Origin: an uncultured Lachnospiraceae bacterium | Lineage (GTDB): Bacteria; Bacillota; Clostridia; Lachnospirales; Lachnospiraceae | Reading direction: 5' to 3' | Assembly: GCA_949840805.1 (NCBI GenBank) | Contig: CATKXR010000053.1 | Span: 1 to 36,267, forward strand | DNA: 36,267 bases | Shown here: one piece after another, positions 19,001 through 26,851 of the stretch | Position numbering within the stretch: the stretch's first letter is position 1 | Layout of the letters: every line of letters starts with the position of its first letter | Notes under the pieces: generated by a model | The model's database searches: none | What the model was told of the DNA's origin: nothing | What the model saw: only the letters and a program-made list of their open reading frames with translations | Translations under genes and position numbers: made by a program

Positions 19001-19522
19001 AATATAATGCCCTGCAATATACTCCTGAAATCCTTCAAAAACCACTGCAAAATCCAAAAGCTTCTGCCGGAACAGAGGCGTTCCTGCCAGATCTGCCATC
19101 TCCCTCAAAATCTGAGGGGATATCCCGTACTGATAAAACTCCGACAGCATGGATTTTAACTGATTTACAAAACCAGTCTGGTTCAAATGCCCCTGGAACA
19201 GCACCAGTTCCTTACGTTTATCTGCAGTCACCTTCCGCAAAACCATGGATTTGCCCATGTCGTCCAGAACTTTAAGGTTCCCCACCGCCAATTCTTCAAA
19301 TATCCTGTATGCCAGCCGCTGAAAGCTGACAATATCAATGTTCATCGTTCCATGGTCAGGGTGGCGGACCACGATATCCTTCTGGGCCTGCATGGTAAAC
19401 TGCTCCGGCACAATTATGAAATAAAGCCTCTCCGGGCATTCCATGGATTCCCGGATGATCCTATCATAAAGGCGGCTGGTCTTTCCCGAACCAGAGCCGC
19501 CTGATATCAACTGTAAAGACAT
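16013..19522 (-). CDS. addB: ATP-dependent helicase/nuclease subunit B
   Basis: The 1169-residue AddB (RexB) subunit, partner of AddA. The N-terminus carries a Walker A-like ISGGSGSGKTSRL. The C-terminal nuclease domain has KIIDYKSGSTSFDL. The Fe-S cluster cysteines typical of AddB are present: one in YAACAYAHF and three in the C-terminal CDYCPYHSVC. I chose ATG 19522 because GGGGAGGAAG lies just upstream and AddB proteins usually begin MSLQ; an alternative ATG at 19543 also has a GGAGG. The upstream palindromic-repeat arm supplies a promoter-like TTGCAA-17-TATAAA at 19616-19588. Confidence 0.95.
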   Translation of the reverse strand: MSLQLISGGSGSGKTSRLYDRIIRESMECPERLYFIIVPEQFTMQAQKDIVVRHPDHGTMNIDIVSFQRLAYRIFEELAVGNLKVLDDMGKSMVLRKVTADKRKELVLFQGHLNQTGFVNQLKSMLSEFYQYGISPQILREMADLAGTPLFRQKLLDFAVVFEGFQEYIAGHYITTEEVLDVLCRVLPRSEMIKNSVIALDGYTGFTPVQYRILELCLIHARQVMITVTADGEDAIYKGTGFHNLFYMSSQMVRRCVGLAEKNHVERLPDIWPGRENDKQRSLRFMDNPELCWLERKLFRYHKGCYEGEIKGGLEMYQAGNPSGEIAHVVERIQALIREEGLRYRDMAVVTGDLAGYGKEISHQFQQNQIPFFMDDKKNVLDNPMVELIRGALEAVRRDLSYESVFRYLRTGLVTEDQVMTDRMENYVIAMGIRGTRRWNEKWEKTYREAEGLNLTELNEFRDQVMAPLFKLKEAFGIRPATVAGMVQAVRELLEDCCVEEKLEAYQEYFLAVGEYRLAKEYGQVYGLVTELLQRFSELLGEEQISRKEFMEILDAGFGEISVGVIPATVDRVVVGDITRTRLAHVKVLFFVGVNDGIVPMKKERGSLLSDQEREFFGKHDLELAPTAREDSFRQRFYLYLMMTKPSGKLVVSYANVGGDGKSRRPSYLIGELRKMFPGLVCGEDKGGSLENIYSVERARQQLVTGLGKFRDMPGWTQRLREFGAGEEVEENEDAGNTNLQDNGQQDEEVLKFLELFRWFLHSDEHGEEAKQLLEAAFTTYEKQGIGHAVARALYGNILSGSVTRLEQYAACAYAHFLQYGLELLQRRRYELAAADMGNLFHASIDLCFRRMKEQGRDWRTISDEDRDGLVRDCVGEVTAEYGNTILGSSARNAYLARRVEHITQRTVWALQQQIKKGDFSPAGFEVSFSAADNLEAMKIPLSADEAVHLRGRIDRLDLCDDGQQVYVKIIDYKSGSTSFDLAAIYYGLQLQLVVYMDAVMEMTERRFPDKEVIPAGILYYNISDPMVEKNGRPDEQQVNEEILRRLRMNGLINSELEAIRHLDNTIEKESDIIPVVLKDGEVQEGRSSVANRERFDRLRRFVHEKVKKAGQEILDGEIGVEPYKSGQKTACDYCPYHSVCGFDKKTSGYEYRRLKGKRADEIWEELCQ

Positions 19523-19587
19523 GGATTCTTCCTCCCCGGCCATACCCGCCTCCCGCCATTTAGCGGTTCCCGCATGGCCTTTTATTT

Positions 19588-19630
19588 TTTATACTCGTGA
19601 GCGTACTTATTTGCAAGATGATTCGATGTG
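19588..19630 (-). promoter_or_regulatory. Palindromic repeat copy 2 (single arm) acting as addB promoter
   Basis: On the minus strand, TTGCAA (19616-19611), a 17-base spacer and TATAAA (19593-19588) lie about 65 bases before addB. The segment is closely similar to the right arm of the repeat at 288-384 (shared CAAATAAGTA, GCTC and GTATAAAA). This is the best promoter candidate for addB-addA-yaaA. Confidence 0.55.
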
Positions 19631-19632
19631 TC

Positions 19633-19672
19633 CCTTCGGGTATGCTCCGTCAAGCTGCGCACGATAAGGTAT
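19633..19672 (+). repeat. Direct repeat, left copy, flanking the structured element
   Basis: CCTTCGGG (19633-19640) and a 29-base core at 19644-19672 that begins GCTCCGTCAAGCT. The core recurs at 20175-20203 with one mismatch, in the same orientation. The left copy continues into a perfect 9-bp hairpin, GCACGATAA with TTATCGTGC (19659-19684), which is lost in the right copy. Confidence 0.7.
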
Positions 19673-19705
19673 GCTTTATCGTGCAGATCTTGTTGCTATT
19701 TACAG

Positions 19706-20081
19706 TTATTCCAGAGAGTCCGCCTGTACTGTTACCCGTACCCCGGAAAACGCGCTCTCGCTCCAGTGAAGAACGTAGCGGACGCTAAATTTGCTGGGAA
19801 AATCATCCCAGCTCATTAAGCGCCGACGTTCTTCGAGGGTTTCCCGGGGTACGGGTAACAGCACAGGCTACGTTATCGGCCGTTCTATGATGGAGTAACA
19901 CCTTCCATTAAGTATGCCGGTAACGTAGCAGGAGAAGAGGGACAGAACGTTTGAAGGCCCTCTTTTCACGTCGGCACTTAGGCTGTGTTTTTTACAGCCT
20001 TAGTACCGCTACGTGAAAAACGGAGTGAGAACGTGTCTGAAAACGTTCTGTCCCTCTTCTCCTGCGGACCCTTCGGAATAA
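19706..20081. other. Multi-branched inverted-repeat element, possible large structured RNA
   Basis: A closing stem, TTATTCC (19706-19712) with GGAATAA (20075-20081) plus GTCC/GGAC inside it, encloses three consecutive arms. Arm 1: 18 bp perfect (19729-19746 with 19844-19861), then GAAGAACGT/ACGTTCTTC, a further near-continuous helix and a GCTGGGA/TCCCAGC tip. Arm 2: TACGTTATCGGC (19869-19880) with GCCGGTAACGTA (19916-19927), 12 bp with one G-U wobble, and an inner 7-bp stem with another wobble. Arm 3: a perfect 25-bp stem (19928-19952 with 20041-20065), then TTTTCACGT/ACGTGAAAA and AGGCTGT/ACAGCCT. No credible gene overlaps it. It fits none of the RNA classes I can recognise (RNase P, tmRNA, 6S, T-box). 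It could be a structured RNA or a non-autonomous mobile element. Confidence 0.65.
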
Positions 20082-20116
20082 TCTTTAACTTAACAATATT
20101 GGTCTATGGATAGTGT

Positions 20117-20144
20117 TGCCCGAAAAGGTATACCTTTTCGGGCA
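20117..20144. repeat. 28-bp perfect palindrome
   Basis: The 28 bases read the same on both strands; the left half contains GCCCGAAAAGG and the centre is TATA. It lies 36 bases beyond the structured element and just before the right direct repeat. No T-tract follows, so a simple terminator is unlikely. Confidence 0.75.
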
Positions 20145-20159
20145 TCCCATAATGCATGT

Positions 20160-20203
20160 CCTTCGGGCAGGCGTGCTCCGTCAAGCTTCGCACGATAAGG
20201 TAT
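20160..20203 (+). repeat. Direct repeat, right copy, flanking the structured element
   Basis: CCTTCGGG (20160-20167) and a 29-base core at 20175-20203 match the left copy at 19633-19672 with one mismatch in the core, in direct orientation, 531 bases apart. After the core the two copies diverge. The remaining 20204-20397 is AT-rich and shows no further feature except the RBS of the next gene. Confidence 0.7.
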
Positions 20204-20397
20204 ATTTTATAGAAATATGGGAACTATACCGACAACTCATCTGGCTCACAGCTATAAATATACCATACCACTACCACTTACCGCAATCCATGAAAACGTA
20301 AGAATTAAGACCACAACAGTTCCTAATCATTTTAAAATACATAAATTCCCCCTGTTCAGAATAGATTATATCAAACATCCCCCGGAGGGTTACACCC

Positions 20398-20838
20398 ATG
20401 AGTTCAAGAACAAAAATCGTCGTCCTGCGAATGAAAGAGATCATATACACCGCAATCTTCATCGGCCTGGGCATATTACTGGTGATGCTGCTTTTCATCA
20501 TGTTCCGCCCGGGAAAAGAAAGTGACGCGCCTGCCTCCTCTGATCAGATTCTCTATGTACCAGGCGTCTACTCGGCTTCCCTCAAACTCGGCTCCCAGGA
20601 GGTCAATGTAGAAGTAGCCGTAGATGCCGACCGGATCAACTCCATTTCCCTTGTACATTTGAGCGATTCCGTCGCCACCATGTATCCGCTCGTACAGCCA
20701 TCCCTGCAGAATCTGACCAAGCAGATCTGCGATACCCAGTCCACAGAGAACCTTACCTACTCGGAAGAAAGCCGCTATACCTCCCAGGCACTTCTTAACG
20801 CCATTGAACTGGCCCTGGACAAAGCGGCGGCGCAGTAA
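20398..20838 (+). CDS. Membrane-anchored small protein, FMN-binding-domain-like
   Basis: A 146-residue protein with one N-terminal membrane segment (about 14-38) after a short basic stretch, so the rest probably faces outside. The outer part (YVPGVYSASLKLGSQEVNVEVAVDA...) resembles the beta-sheet start of small FMN-binding/RnfG-like domains, and SEESRYTSQALLNAIELAL the matching C-terminal helix. The Thr or Ser that carries covalent flavin in RnfG is not clearly present, so flavin binding is only an analogy. GGAGGG lies 8 bases before ATG 20398. It is monocistronic and convergent with the MATE gene, with a shared terminator. Confidence 0.65.
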   Translation: MSSRTKIVVLRMKEIIYTAIFIGLGILLVMLLFIMFRPGKESDAPASSDQILYVPGVYSASLKLGSQEVNVEVAVDADRINSISLVHLSDSVATMYPLVQPSLQNLTKQICDTQSTENLTYSEESRYTSQALLNAIELALDKAAAQ

Positions 20839-20857
20839 CCCCGCTTGCAAAATACAT

Positions 20858-20886
20858 AAATGGTGAGGAATATGCCCTCACCATTT
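20858..20886. terminator. Bidirectional terminator between convergent genes
   Basis: AAATGGTGAGG (20858-20868) pairs perfectly with CCTCACCATTT (20876-20886) around a 7-base loop. T/A residues flank both sides. It separates the FMN-like gene (plus) from the MATE gene (minus). Confidence 0.75.
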
Positions 20887-20901
20887 TCTGATTTTCACCC
20901 G

Positions 20902-22227
20902 TTACCGCCTGTCGGCTTTCATCGCAAGCATTCCTGCAACATCTGCCAAAAACCACCCAATCGGCACTGCTGCCCAGATTCCTCTCACCCCGACCCGGGG
21001 AATTCCTGACAGGGTGTAAGCAAGCGCCACCCTGGTTCCCAGGGAGATCCCTGTCAGAACTACTGACATCCCTGGCTTTCCCATGGCGCGGAAATATCCA
21101 TAAAACAAAAACAAAAAACCAATGAGGCAATAGAACGCTCCTTCTATCCGCAGATATTCCACTCCTACGGCCAGCACCTCTGTCTCTGACGGGCGCACAA
21201 AAATAAGAAGCAGTTCCCTGGCAAAAAGGCACACTCCTGTGGTAATAATCAGGCAAAACACAAGCGTACAGATTCCGGCAGACCGGATCCCTTTCTGAAT
21301 CCTGTCGTTCTTCCCTGCCCCTGCATTCTGCGCCACAAAAGTGGAAAATGCATTTCCAAAATCCTGCACCGGCATATAGGCAAAAGAATCGATCTTTACG
21401 GCAGCCGCAAACGCCGCCATGACCACCGGCCCGAAACTGTTGACCAGTCCCTGAACCATCAAAATGCCAAAATTCATCACAGACTGCTGCACGCTGGTCA
21501 AAAAGGAAAGATGAAAAATTTCCTTTAATACCTGAAAATCCCACTTCATACATGCCCTGTCCGGGCAAAATTCCGGAAATTTCACCAATGTATATATACT
21601 GATCCCTACACCGGAAAAAATCTGCGCCAGTACCGTTGCCCAGGCCGCGCCTCCGATCCCTAAGCCAAACACCAGAACGAATACCAGATCCAATACAATA
21701 TTTGACACTGCAGACACCCCTAAAAACACCAGGGGTACTACGGAATTGCCCACGGCACGGAGCAGGGACGCAAAATAATTGTACACAAAAATTGCCGTGA
21801 TGCCCCAGAATATGATCCACAGATACTGCCGCATCTGCCCATATACCTCTCCCGGCACCTGTAAAAACTTCAGGATTCCGTCCAATCCCCAAAACACAGC
21901 CAGATTAATCCCCAAAGTAAGCGTTCCTATCATCACAAAAGATAAAAACATTCCCTGTTTCATCCGGTCGTAATTCTTCTTTCCATAGCAGACCGAAAAC
22001 ATAACCCCGCTGCCCATACAAAAGCCCAATAAAATAGAATTGAGAAACGTCATCAGGGTATAGGCCGAACCTACGGCTGCCAACGCTTCTCTTCCAATAA
22101 ACCGCCCTACAATCAGGGTATCTGTCACATTATACATCTGCTGCAGCAGATTGCCCAGAATCATGGGCAATGCAAACTGCAGCAATGTCTTTGTAATATT
22201 TCCTTCTGTCAGATCAAATGTCTTCAT
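20902..22227 (-). CDS. MATE family efflux transporter
   Basis: A 441-residue inner-membrane antiporter with about 12 membrane segments in two homologous halves. The opening LTEGNITKTLLQFALPMILGNLLQQMYNVTDTLIVGRFIG is the hallmark of the MATE/DinF-NorM superfamily in Firmicutes. Such proteins expel cationic drugs or metabolites using Na+ or H+; the substrate here is unknown. ATG 22227 overlaps the ftsH stop in an ATGA junction, so it is co-translated with ftsH, which is an unusual partner. Confidence 0.92.
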   Translation of the reverse strand: MKTFDLTEGNITKTLLQFALPMILGNLLQQMYNVTDTLIVGRFIGREALAAVGSAYTLMTFLNSILLGFCMGSGVMFSVCYGKKNYDRMKQGMFLSFVMIGTLTLGINLAVFWGLDGILKFLQVPGEVYGQMRQYLWIIFWGITAIFVYNYFASLLRAVGNSVVPLVFLGVSAVSNIVLDLVFVLVFGLGIGGAAWATVLAQIFSGVGISIYTLVKFPEFCPDRACMKWDFQVLKEIFHLSFLTSVQQSVMNFGILMVQGLVNSFGPVVMAAFAAAVKIDSFAYMPVQDFGNAFSTFVAQNAGAGKNDRIQKGIRSAGICTLVFCLIITTGVCLFARELLLIFVRPSETEVLAVGVEYLRIEGAFYCLIGFLFLFYGYFRAMGKPGMSVVLTGISLGTRVALAYTLSGIPRVGVRGIWAAVPIGWFLADVAGMLAMKADRR

Positions 22228-24260
22228 TTCACTTCCGTCCAGCCTGAAGTATCCCTGTGATCCTCCTGGCCTTCTCCATTATCACTTTCTTTGTTATCCT
22301 GCGCATCCTTAATATTCTGTGCAGGCTCGCCTTCCTCACCTGTTTCATGCGCCTGGCCGGATGAGTCTTCCTCCCCGTCCTTTTTTTCTTCCGGTTCCGG
22401 GATTCCCTTGCAGCGCCGGAAAATCTCCATAAACTCTTTCCCGGTAATGGTCTCCTTCTCAATCAGGAACTCCGCGATCTCGTCCATCACTTCCCGGTTG
22501 TCCATCAAGAGCCGTTTTGCCTCCTCATAGGCTTCCTTGAGAATCCTCATGATCTCATTATCCACCTCGGCTGCCGTGGCATCACCGCAGTTCATGGTCG
22601 TCCGTCCGGTCAGATACTTGTCTTGCTGGGTGACAAGTCCCATAAGCCCGAACTTCTCTGACATTCCATATTGAGTCACCATGGCGCGGGCAAGACGGGT
22701 AGCCTGCTCGATATCATTGGCGGCGCCGGTAGTCACCGAGTTAAATACAATCTCTTCGGCCGCCCGGCCGCCCAGATACCCCACCAGCATGGCCTGAAGT
22801 TCCTTCTGGCTGTTTAAATACTTTTCTTCCTCCGGCACATGCATCACATATCCCAGGGCGCCCATCGTCCGGGGTACAATGGTAATCTTCTGGACCGGCT
22901 CCGCATCCTTCTGCAATGCGCTGAGAAGCGCGTGGCCTACCTCGTGGTAGGAGACAATCCGTCTCTCCTCCTTGCTCAGGACCCGATCTTTCTTCTCCTT
23001 GCCTACCAGGACCACTTCCACTGCTTCAAATAAATCCTTCTGGCTGACGGCATTCCGCTTGTGTTTAACCGCCAGGATTGCCGCCTCGTTGATCATATTG
23101 GCAAGATCCGACCCTACTGCCCCGGAAGTAGCCAGAGCAATGGCATCTAAATCCACCGTATCGTCCAGAGATACATTCTTGGCATGAACCTTTAAGATCT
23201 CCACCCTTCCCTTCAGATCCGGCTTATCCACAATAACCCGCCTGTCAAACCGTCCCGGACGCAAAAGCGCCGGATCCAGGATCTCCGGCCTGTTGGTAGC
23301 CGCCAGAATAAGAAGGCCCTTGGAGGGATCCACCCCGTCCATCTCTGACAAAAGCTGGTTTAAGGTCTGCTGCTGTTCCGACTCCCCGCCGCCGCCATAA
23401 TTGCTCCGGCTGCGTCCGATGGAATCCACCTCGTCAATAAAAATAATGCAGGGCGAAGTCTGCTGGGCCTGCTTGAACAAATCCCTCACACGGGAAGCTC
23501 CCACACCCACATACATTTCCATAAAATCCGAACCGGACAGAAAATAAAACGGCACCTTGGCCTCTCCTGCCACTGCCCTTGCAAGGAGTGTCTTCCCTGT
23601 CCCCGGCGGCCCCACTAAAAGCGCGCCTTTTGGCAACCGCGCACCAATATGGGTATATTTCCCGGGATTTTGCAGAAAATCCACCAGCTCCACTAAGGAT
23701 TCCTTCGCCTCATCCTCTCCTGCCACATCGGCAAAAGTGATCCCCGTATCTTTCTGCATATACATCTTGGCCGTGCTCTTCCCCACTCCCATGATTCCGC
23801 CGCCTACACGCTTCATCATAAAATTCATGAACACCACAATGATTACAAAAGGAACCACAAAACTTAAAATACTCTCTAAAAGCACGCTGCTGTCCTGAAG
23901 CTCCTGCTTAATCTCTACCCCGTTCTCCAGCAGGCGGCTGGAAAAATCCCAGTCCGAGCTCAGGCGGATCACATAATACTGCTTGGCCGGATTCTTGTCA
24001 TTGACCGTTTCCTTATACTGGATATCCAGCACCGAGCTTTTCACCAGGACCGACTCCACAATGCCGGCTTCCACTTCTTCCACAAACTGGTTGTAACTGA
24101 CCTCCTCACGGCCTTCTGACACCATAATATTGCGCATCATGTACACTGCGACCATGGTGATGATGGCCGCCACCAGCATCACCATGATCTGGCTCTGGGG
24201 ACCCTGATTTTTATTGTTGTTGCCGCCGCTTCCGGGCGGCTGATGGTTATTATTCTCCAT
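22224..24260 (-). CDS. ftsH: ATP-dependent zinc metalloprotease FtsH
   Basis: A 678-residue membrane AAA+ protease that extracts and degrades damaged membrane proteins and short-lived regulators. Membrane segments lie at about 25-42 and 131-148 with an extracytoplasmic domain between. Walker A GPPGTGKT is at 217-224, Walker [10 protein letters not shown] follows, and the second region of homology [20 protein letters not shown] ends near 340. The zinc site is HEVGH at 439-443 (Val in place of the common Ala). The last ~70 residues are a charged Glu/Asp/Lys tail. A strong promoter lies at 24376-24348. It is divergent from pyrG and translationally coupled to the MATE gene. Genomes of this group often carry more than one ftsH. 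Confidence 0.95.
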   Translation of the reverse strand: MENNNHQPPGSGGNNNKNQGPQSQIMVMLVAAIITMVAVYMMRNIMVSEGREEVSYNQFVEEVEAGIVESVLVKSSVLDIQYKETVNDKNPAKQYYVIRLSSDWDFSSRLLENGVEIKQELQDSSVLLESILSFVVPFVIIVVFMNFMMKRVGGGIMGVGKSTAKMYMQKDTGITFADVAGEDEAKESLVELVDFLQNPGKYTHIGARLPKGALLVGPPGTGKTLLARAVAGEAKVPFYFLSGSDFMEMYVGVGASRVRDLFKQAQQTSPCIIFIDEVDSIGRSRSNYGGGGESEQQQTLNQLLSEMDGVDPSKGLLILAATNRPEILDPALLRPGRFDRRVIVDKPDLKGRVEILKVHAKNVSLDDTVDLDAIALATSGAVGSDLANMINEAAILAVKHKRNAVSQKDLFEAVEVVLVGKEKKDRVLSKEERRIVSYHEVGHALLSALQKDAEPVQKITIVPRTMGALGYVMHVPEEEKYLNSQKELQAMLVGYLGGRAAEEIVFNSVTTGAANDIEQATRLARAMVTQYGMSEKFGLMGLVTQQDKYLTGRTTMNCGDATAAEVDNEIMRILKEAYEEAKRLLMDNREVMDEIAEFLIEKETITGKEFMEIFRRCKGIPEPEEKKDGEEDSSGQAHETGEEGEPAQNIKDAQDNKESDNGEGQEDHRDTSGWTEVK

Positions 24261-24347
24261 TCCTTGTATCTTCTCCTATTCCTCATTCCTTCCATAAACT
24301 GCCCTTCTCTTTGGGATACATTTTCCCTGAAAGCACAGTCACTCCTC

Positions 24348-24376
24348 ATTATACTCATTCCACAGGCAGAAATCAA
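24348..24376 (-). promoter_or_regulatory. ftsH promoter
   Basis: On the minus strand, TTGATT (24376-24371), a 17-base spacer and TATAAT (24353-24348), about 90 bases before the ftsH ATG. Both boxes and the spacing are near consensus for the housekeeping sigma factor. Confidence 0.7.
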
Positions 24377-24440
24377 GAAAACCTCTTATAAAAAATCTGT
24401 GAATTTTAAAAAAGTTCTGGATTTCCACAGTCTCTGGTTG

Positions 24441-24446
24441 TATAAT
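24441..24446 (+). promoter_or_regulatory. Candidate pyrG -10
   Basis: A perfect TATAAT 75 bases before the pyrG ATG; the -35 region (TGGATT at 17-base spacing) is weak. No GGGC-type start for reiterative-transcription control, known from Bacillus pyrG, is evident. Confidence 0.4.
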
Positions 24447-24521
24447 AGACAAGTTATTTTTTCAGTGTCTGCCACAGGATGCAATGTATCCCTGATATTT
24501 TTCTCTAAAGGAGGTTTCCCT

Positions 24522-26126
24522 ATGCCAGTCAAATACGTCTTTGTCACCGGCGGCGTCGTATCCGGCCTTGGAAAAGGCATCACCGCCGCGTCTTTAGGCC
24601 GTCTTCTAAAAGCCCGCGGGTATCAAGTCACCATGCAGAAATTCGACCCCTACATCAATATTGACCCCGGAACCATGAATCCCGTACAGCACGGTGAGGT
24701 ATTTGTCACTGATGACGGTGCGGAGACGGATCTGGATCTGGGACACTACGAGCGTTTTATTGATGAAAGCCTTACCAGGAATTCCAATGTAACTACCGGA
24801 AAAGTCTACTGGAGCGTTCTGCAGAAGGAACGGCGCGGAGATTTCGGCGGAGGTACGGTCCAGGTGATCCCCCATATCACCAATGAGATCAAAAGCCGTT
24901 TCCACCGCAATTTTACTACAGAAGATACGGAAATTGCCATCATTGAGGTAGGAGGAACCGTCGGAGACATCGAGAGCCAGCCATTTTTGGAGGCCATCCG
25001 CCAGTTTCAGCACGAAGTCGGCCATGACAACGCCATCCTGATCCACGTAACCCTGATTCCTTACCTGAAAGCCTCCGGGGAATTAAAGACAAAGCCTACC
25101 CAGGCCAGTGTAAAAGACCTGCAGGGAATGGGAATCTGGCCGGACATCATCGTCTGCCGCAGTGAACACCCCTTAGACTCTGCCATCCGCAGCAAGATTG
25201 CCTTATTCTGTAACGTTCCCAAAGAACATGTTCTGCAGAATCTTGATGTGGAGGTTCTCTATGAAGTCCCTCTTGTTATGGAAGAGGAACATCTCGCACA
25301 GGTCGCCTGCAAATGCCTGAATTTAGACTGCCCGGAACCGGATCTGGAAGACTGGCGCGCCATGATCGATGCCTGGAAGCATCCTACAGGCCAGGTGACA
25401 ATAGCCCTGGTGGGCAAATACACCCAGCTTCATGACGCCTATATTTCCGTGGTGGAAGCCTTAAAACACGGCGGTGTGGCAAACCGTGCCAGCGTTGAGA
25501 TCCGCTGGATCGAATCGGAGACGGTCACACCGGAAAACGTGGCCCGCCTTCTCAACGGAGTATCCGGAATCCTGGTGCCGGGAGGCTTTGGAGACCGGGG
25601 AATTGACGGCAAGATCACGGCCGTCCGCTATGCCCGTGAACACCATATCCCGTTCCTCGGCTTGTGTCTGGGAATGCAGCTTGCCATTGTGGAATTCGCC
25701 CGCCACGTCATCGGCTACGAGGATGCCCACAGTGTTGAACTTGATCCGGCCACCACCCATCCTGTCATCCATTTAATGCCGGAACAGGACGGCATTGAAG
25801 ATATCGGCGGCACCCTGCGGCTAGGCTCCTACCCCTGTGTGCTGGACAAATCTTCCAAAGCTTTTGCGCTTTACGGCAAGGAAACGATCCACGAGCGCCA
25901 TCGCCACCGCTATGAGGTCAACAACGATTTCCGTAAGGTTCTGTCCGAACATGGCATGATGCTTTCCGGCAAATCTCCGGACGGACGAATCATAGAAATG
26001 ATTGAACTTCCGGATCATCCCTGGTTTTTAGCCACCCAGGCGCACCCGGAGTTAAAATCCCGCCCGAACCGGCCTCATCCTCTGTTTCTCGGATTTATCC
26101 GCGCCGCCCTGGATTATCAGGGCTAA
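24522..26126 (+). CDS. pyrG: CTP synthase
   Basis: Converts UTP to CTP using ATP and glutamine, the last step of pyrimidine nucleotide synthesis. The 534-residue length is exactly typical. The N-terminal synthetase domain opens [28 protein letters not shown] and contains [15 protein letters not shown]. The C-terminal glutaminase domain has the oxyanion glycine-rich GGFGDRG, nucleophile Cys in GLCLGMQ and the His-Glu of [12 protein letters not shown] 24522 follows AAAGGAGG at a good distance; an in-frame extension upstream is not used. It stands alone, divergent from ftsH, with a hairpin terminator after it. Confidence 0.97.
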   Translation: MPVKYVFVTGGVVSGLGKGITAASLGRLLKARGYQVTMQKFDPYINIDPGTMNPVQHGEVFVTDDGAETDLDLGHYERFIDESLTRNSNVTTGKVYWSVLQKERRGDFGGGTVQVIPHITNEIKSRFHRNFTTEDTEIAIIEVGGTVGDIESQPFLEAIRQFQHEVGHDNAILIHVTLIPYLKASGELKTKPTQASVKDLQGMGIWPDIIVCRSEHPLDSAIRSKIALFCNVPKEHVLQNLDVEVLYEVPLVMEEEHLAQVACKCLNLDCPEPDLEDWRAMIDAWKHPTGQVTIALVGKYTQLHDAYISVVEALKHGGVANRASVEIRWIESETVTPENVARLLNGVSGILVPGGFGDRGIDGKITAVRYAREHHIPFLGLCLGMQLAIVEFARHVIGYEDAHSVELDPATTHPVIHLMPEQDGIEDIGGTLRLGSYPCVLDKSSKAFALYGKETIHERHRHRYEVNNDFRKVLSEHGMMLSGKSPDGRIIEMIELPDHPWFLATQAHPELKSRPNRPHPLFLGFIRAALDYQG

Positions 26127-26140
26127 AGAAACTTATTCAA

Positions 26141-26247
26141 AAAAAGAGCTGCCAGGAAACGGACCGCCGCACACATCATCTTCCGGGTTTGACAAAATTT
26201 CACGCCGATAATTGTGTACGGATTCCATTTCTCCGGCAGCCCTTTTT
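26141..26247 (+). terminator. Long-loop hairpin after pyrG
   Basis: AAAAAG-GCTGCC (26141-26153, one mismatch) pairs with GGCAGC-CTTTTT (26235-26247). The loop is about 80 bases, as long as that of the hairpin after glgD. The T-tract fits termination of pyrG. Confidence 0.5.
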
Positions 26248-26342
26248 GCCGTGTAAAAATTTTCATTCCACCTCTTACCATTAATACTTTTTCTGCTGCC
26301 ATTCCATACTATCCTTGAATAAACCTTCATGCGCCGCATGAA

Positions 26343-26440
26343 CTTATACTTCCGATCCTGCTCATTTGCCAAACAGCCGGGTTCTTTCTTCGCAGAAAGA
26401 GGCATGCGCTGGCAAATCATTTGGCTCAGGAACAGAAGAT
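26343..26440. repeat. Palindromic repeat copy 3
   Basis: The left arm (CTTATACTTCCG..., ATTTGCCAAAC) and right arm (GGCAAATCATTTGGCTC) match the arms of the repeat at 288-384. On the minus strand the left arm reads TTGGCA (26372-26367), an 18-base spacer and TATAAG (26348-26343). The right arm has no convincing -10. The stretch 26248-26342 between the pyrG terminator and this repeat shows nothing I can name. Confidence 0.5.
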
Positions 26441-26484
26441 AAGGTTAGAAACCATTTATAAACAGCCTGGAAAGGAATGAAAAC

Positions 26485-26676
26485 ATGAAACCACCAAAAA
26501 ATCCCAATACGCCAAAAAATGACCCATACGGCTGTGACGAACCGGACAGCATAAGCATCAAAGCATGTTCCGCTATGGACTGCACCGGCCTGATTCCGTC
26601 CCTCCCCACATCGGACTCGGAACTGGAATCCTATGCCGAAGTGTATCATTACCCGGCCGATATTTTCAATGATTAA
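26485..26676 (+). CDS. Small hypothetical protein (63 residues)
   Basis: A short acidic, proline-rich protein with three cysteines (Cys17 in YGCDEP, Cys28 in KACSA, Cys33 in MDCTGLIP) and a C-terminal run rich in Tyr, Glu and Asp. It has no signal peptide or membrane segment. GAAAGGAATG precedes the ATG at 8-10 bases, and a GC-rich hairpin follows, so it forms a compact transcription unit. I do not recognise a characterised family. The MDCTGLIP motif looks like one seen in small uncharacterised Lachnospiraceae proteins, but this is from memory. Confidence 0.5.
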   Translation: MKPPKNPNTPKNDPYGCDEPDSISIKACSAMDCTGLIPSLPTSDSELESYAEVYHYPADIFND

Positions 26677-26687
26677 AGGCATTCAAA

Positions 26688-26730
26688 GCCGGAACGGGGA
26701 ATCCTGTAAAAGGAGGTTCCCCGCTCCGGC
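26688..26730 (+). terminator. GC-rich hairpin after the 63-residue ORF
   Basis: GCCGGAACGGGGAA (26688-26701) pairs with TTCCCCGCTCCGGC (26717-26730) with one mismatch. Only a weak T-rich stretch follows. Confidence 0.5.
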
Positions 26731-26769
26731 ATCCTGATTTCCTCAATTCGAATTCTTCTCCGTCCCATT

Positions 26770-26841
26770 GTTATACTCGCAGGCATAATTGCCAGATGAT
26801 CCAAAACCATATTGGCAGATCACTTGGCTCACGGGCATATC
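26770..26841. repeat. Palindromic repeat copy 4 (degenerate)
   Basis: The left arm TTATACTCGCAGGC...TTGCCA and right arm TTGGCA...CACTTGGCTCACGGG are related to the other copies. The right arm reads TTGGCA (26812-26817), an 18-base spacer and CATATC on the plus strand. The left arm is shortened (14-base spacing). Confidence 0.45.
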
Positions 26842-26851
26842 CGGACATTTC

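Noticed and set aside
19597..19819. Two overlapping plus-strand frames of 63 residues
   Set aside because: They cover the repeat arm and the stems of the structured element, have no ribosome binding site and no recognisable protein features.
19706..20081. RNase P RNA, tmRNA or T-box as identity of the structured element
   Set aside because: The expected conserved segments (for example GAGGAAAGTCC, an ANDNYALAA-type tag, or AGGGTGG) are not seen.
19706..20081. Retron non-coding RNA
   Set aside because: No reverse transcriptase gene lies nearby, and the arms lack a recognisable msr/msd arrangement.
19659..20203. CRISPR array
   Set aside because: Only two direct-repeat copies exist, more than 500 bases apart, with no regular spacers and no cas genes in the window.
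20113..20301. Plus-strand frame of 62 residues
   Set aside because: It spans the 28-bp palindrome and the direct repeat; the sequence is explained by those repeats and no RBS is present.
20795..21892. Minus-strand frame of 365 residues overlapping the MATE gene
   Set aside because: It is a shifted frame of the MATE gene with no family motifs and it runs through the shared terminator.
26133..26420. Minus-strand frame of 95 residues after pyrG, with a possible start at 26339
   Set aside because: It runs through the pyrG terminator stem, and its best ATG sits directly beside the -10-like box of the repeat arm, leaving no leader or ribosome binding site in a transcript.
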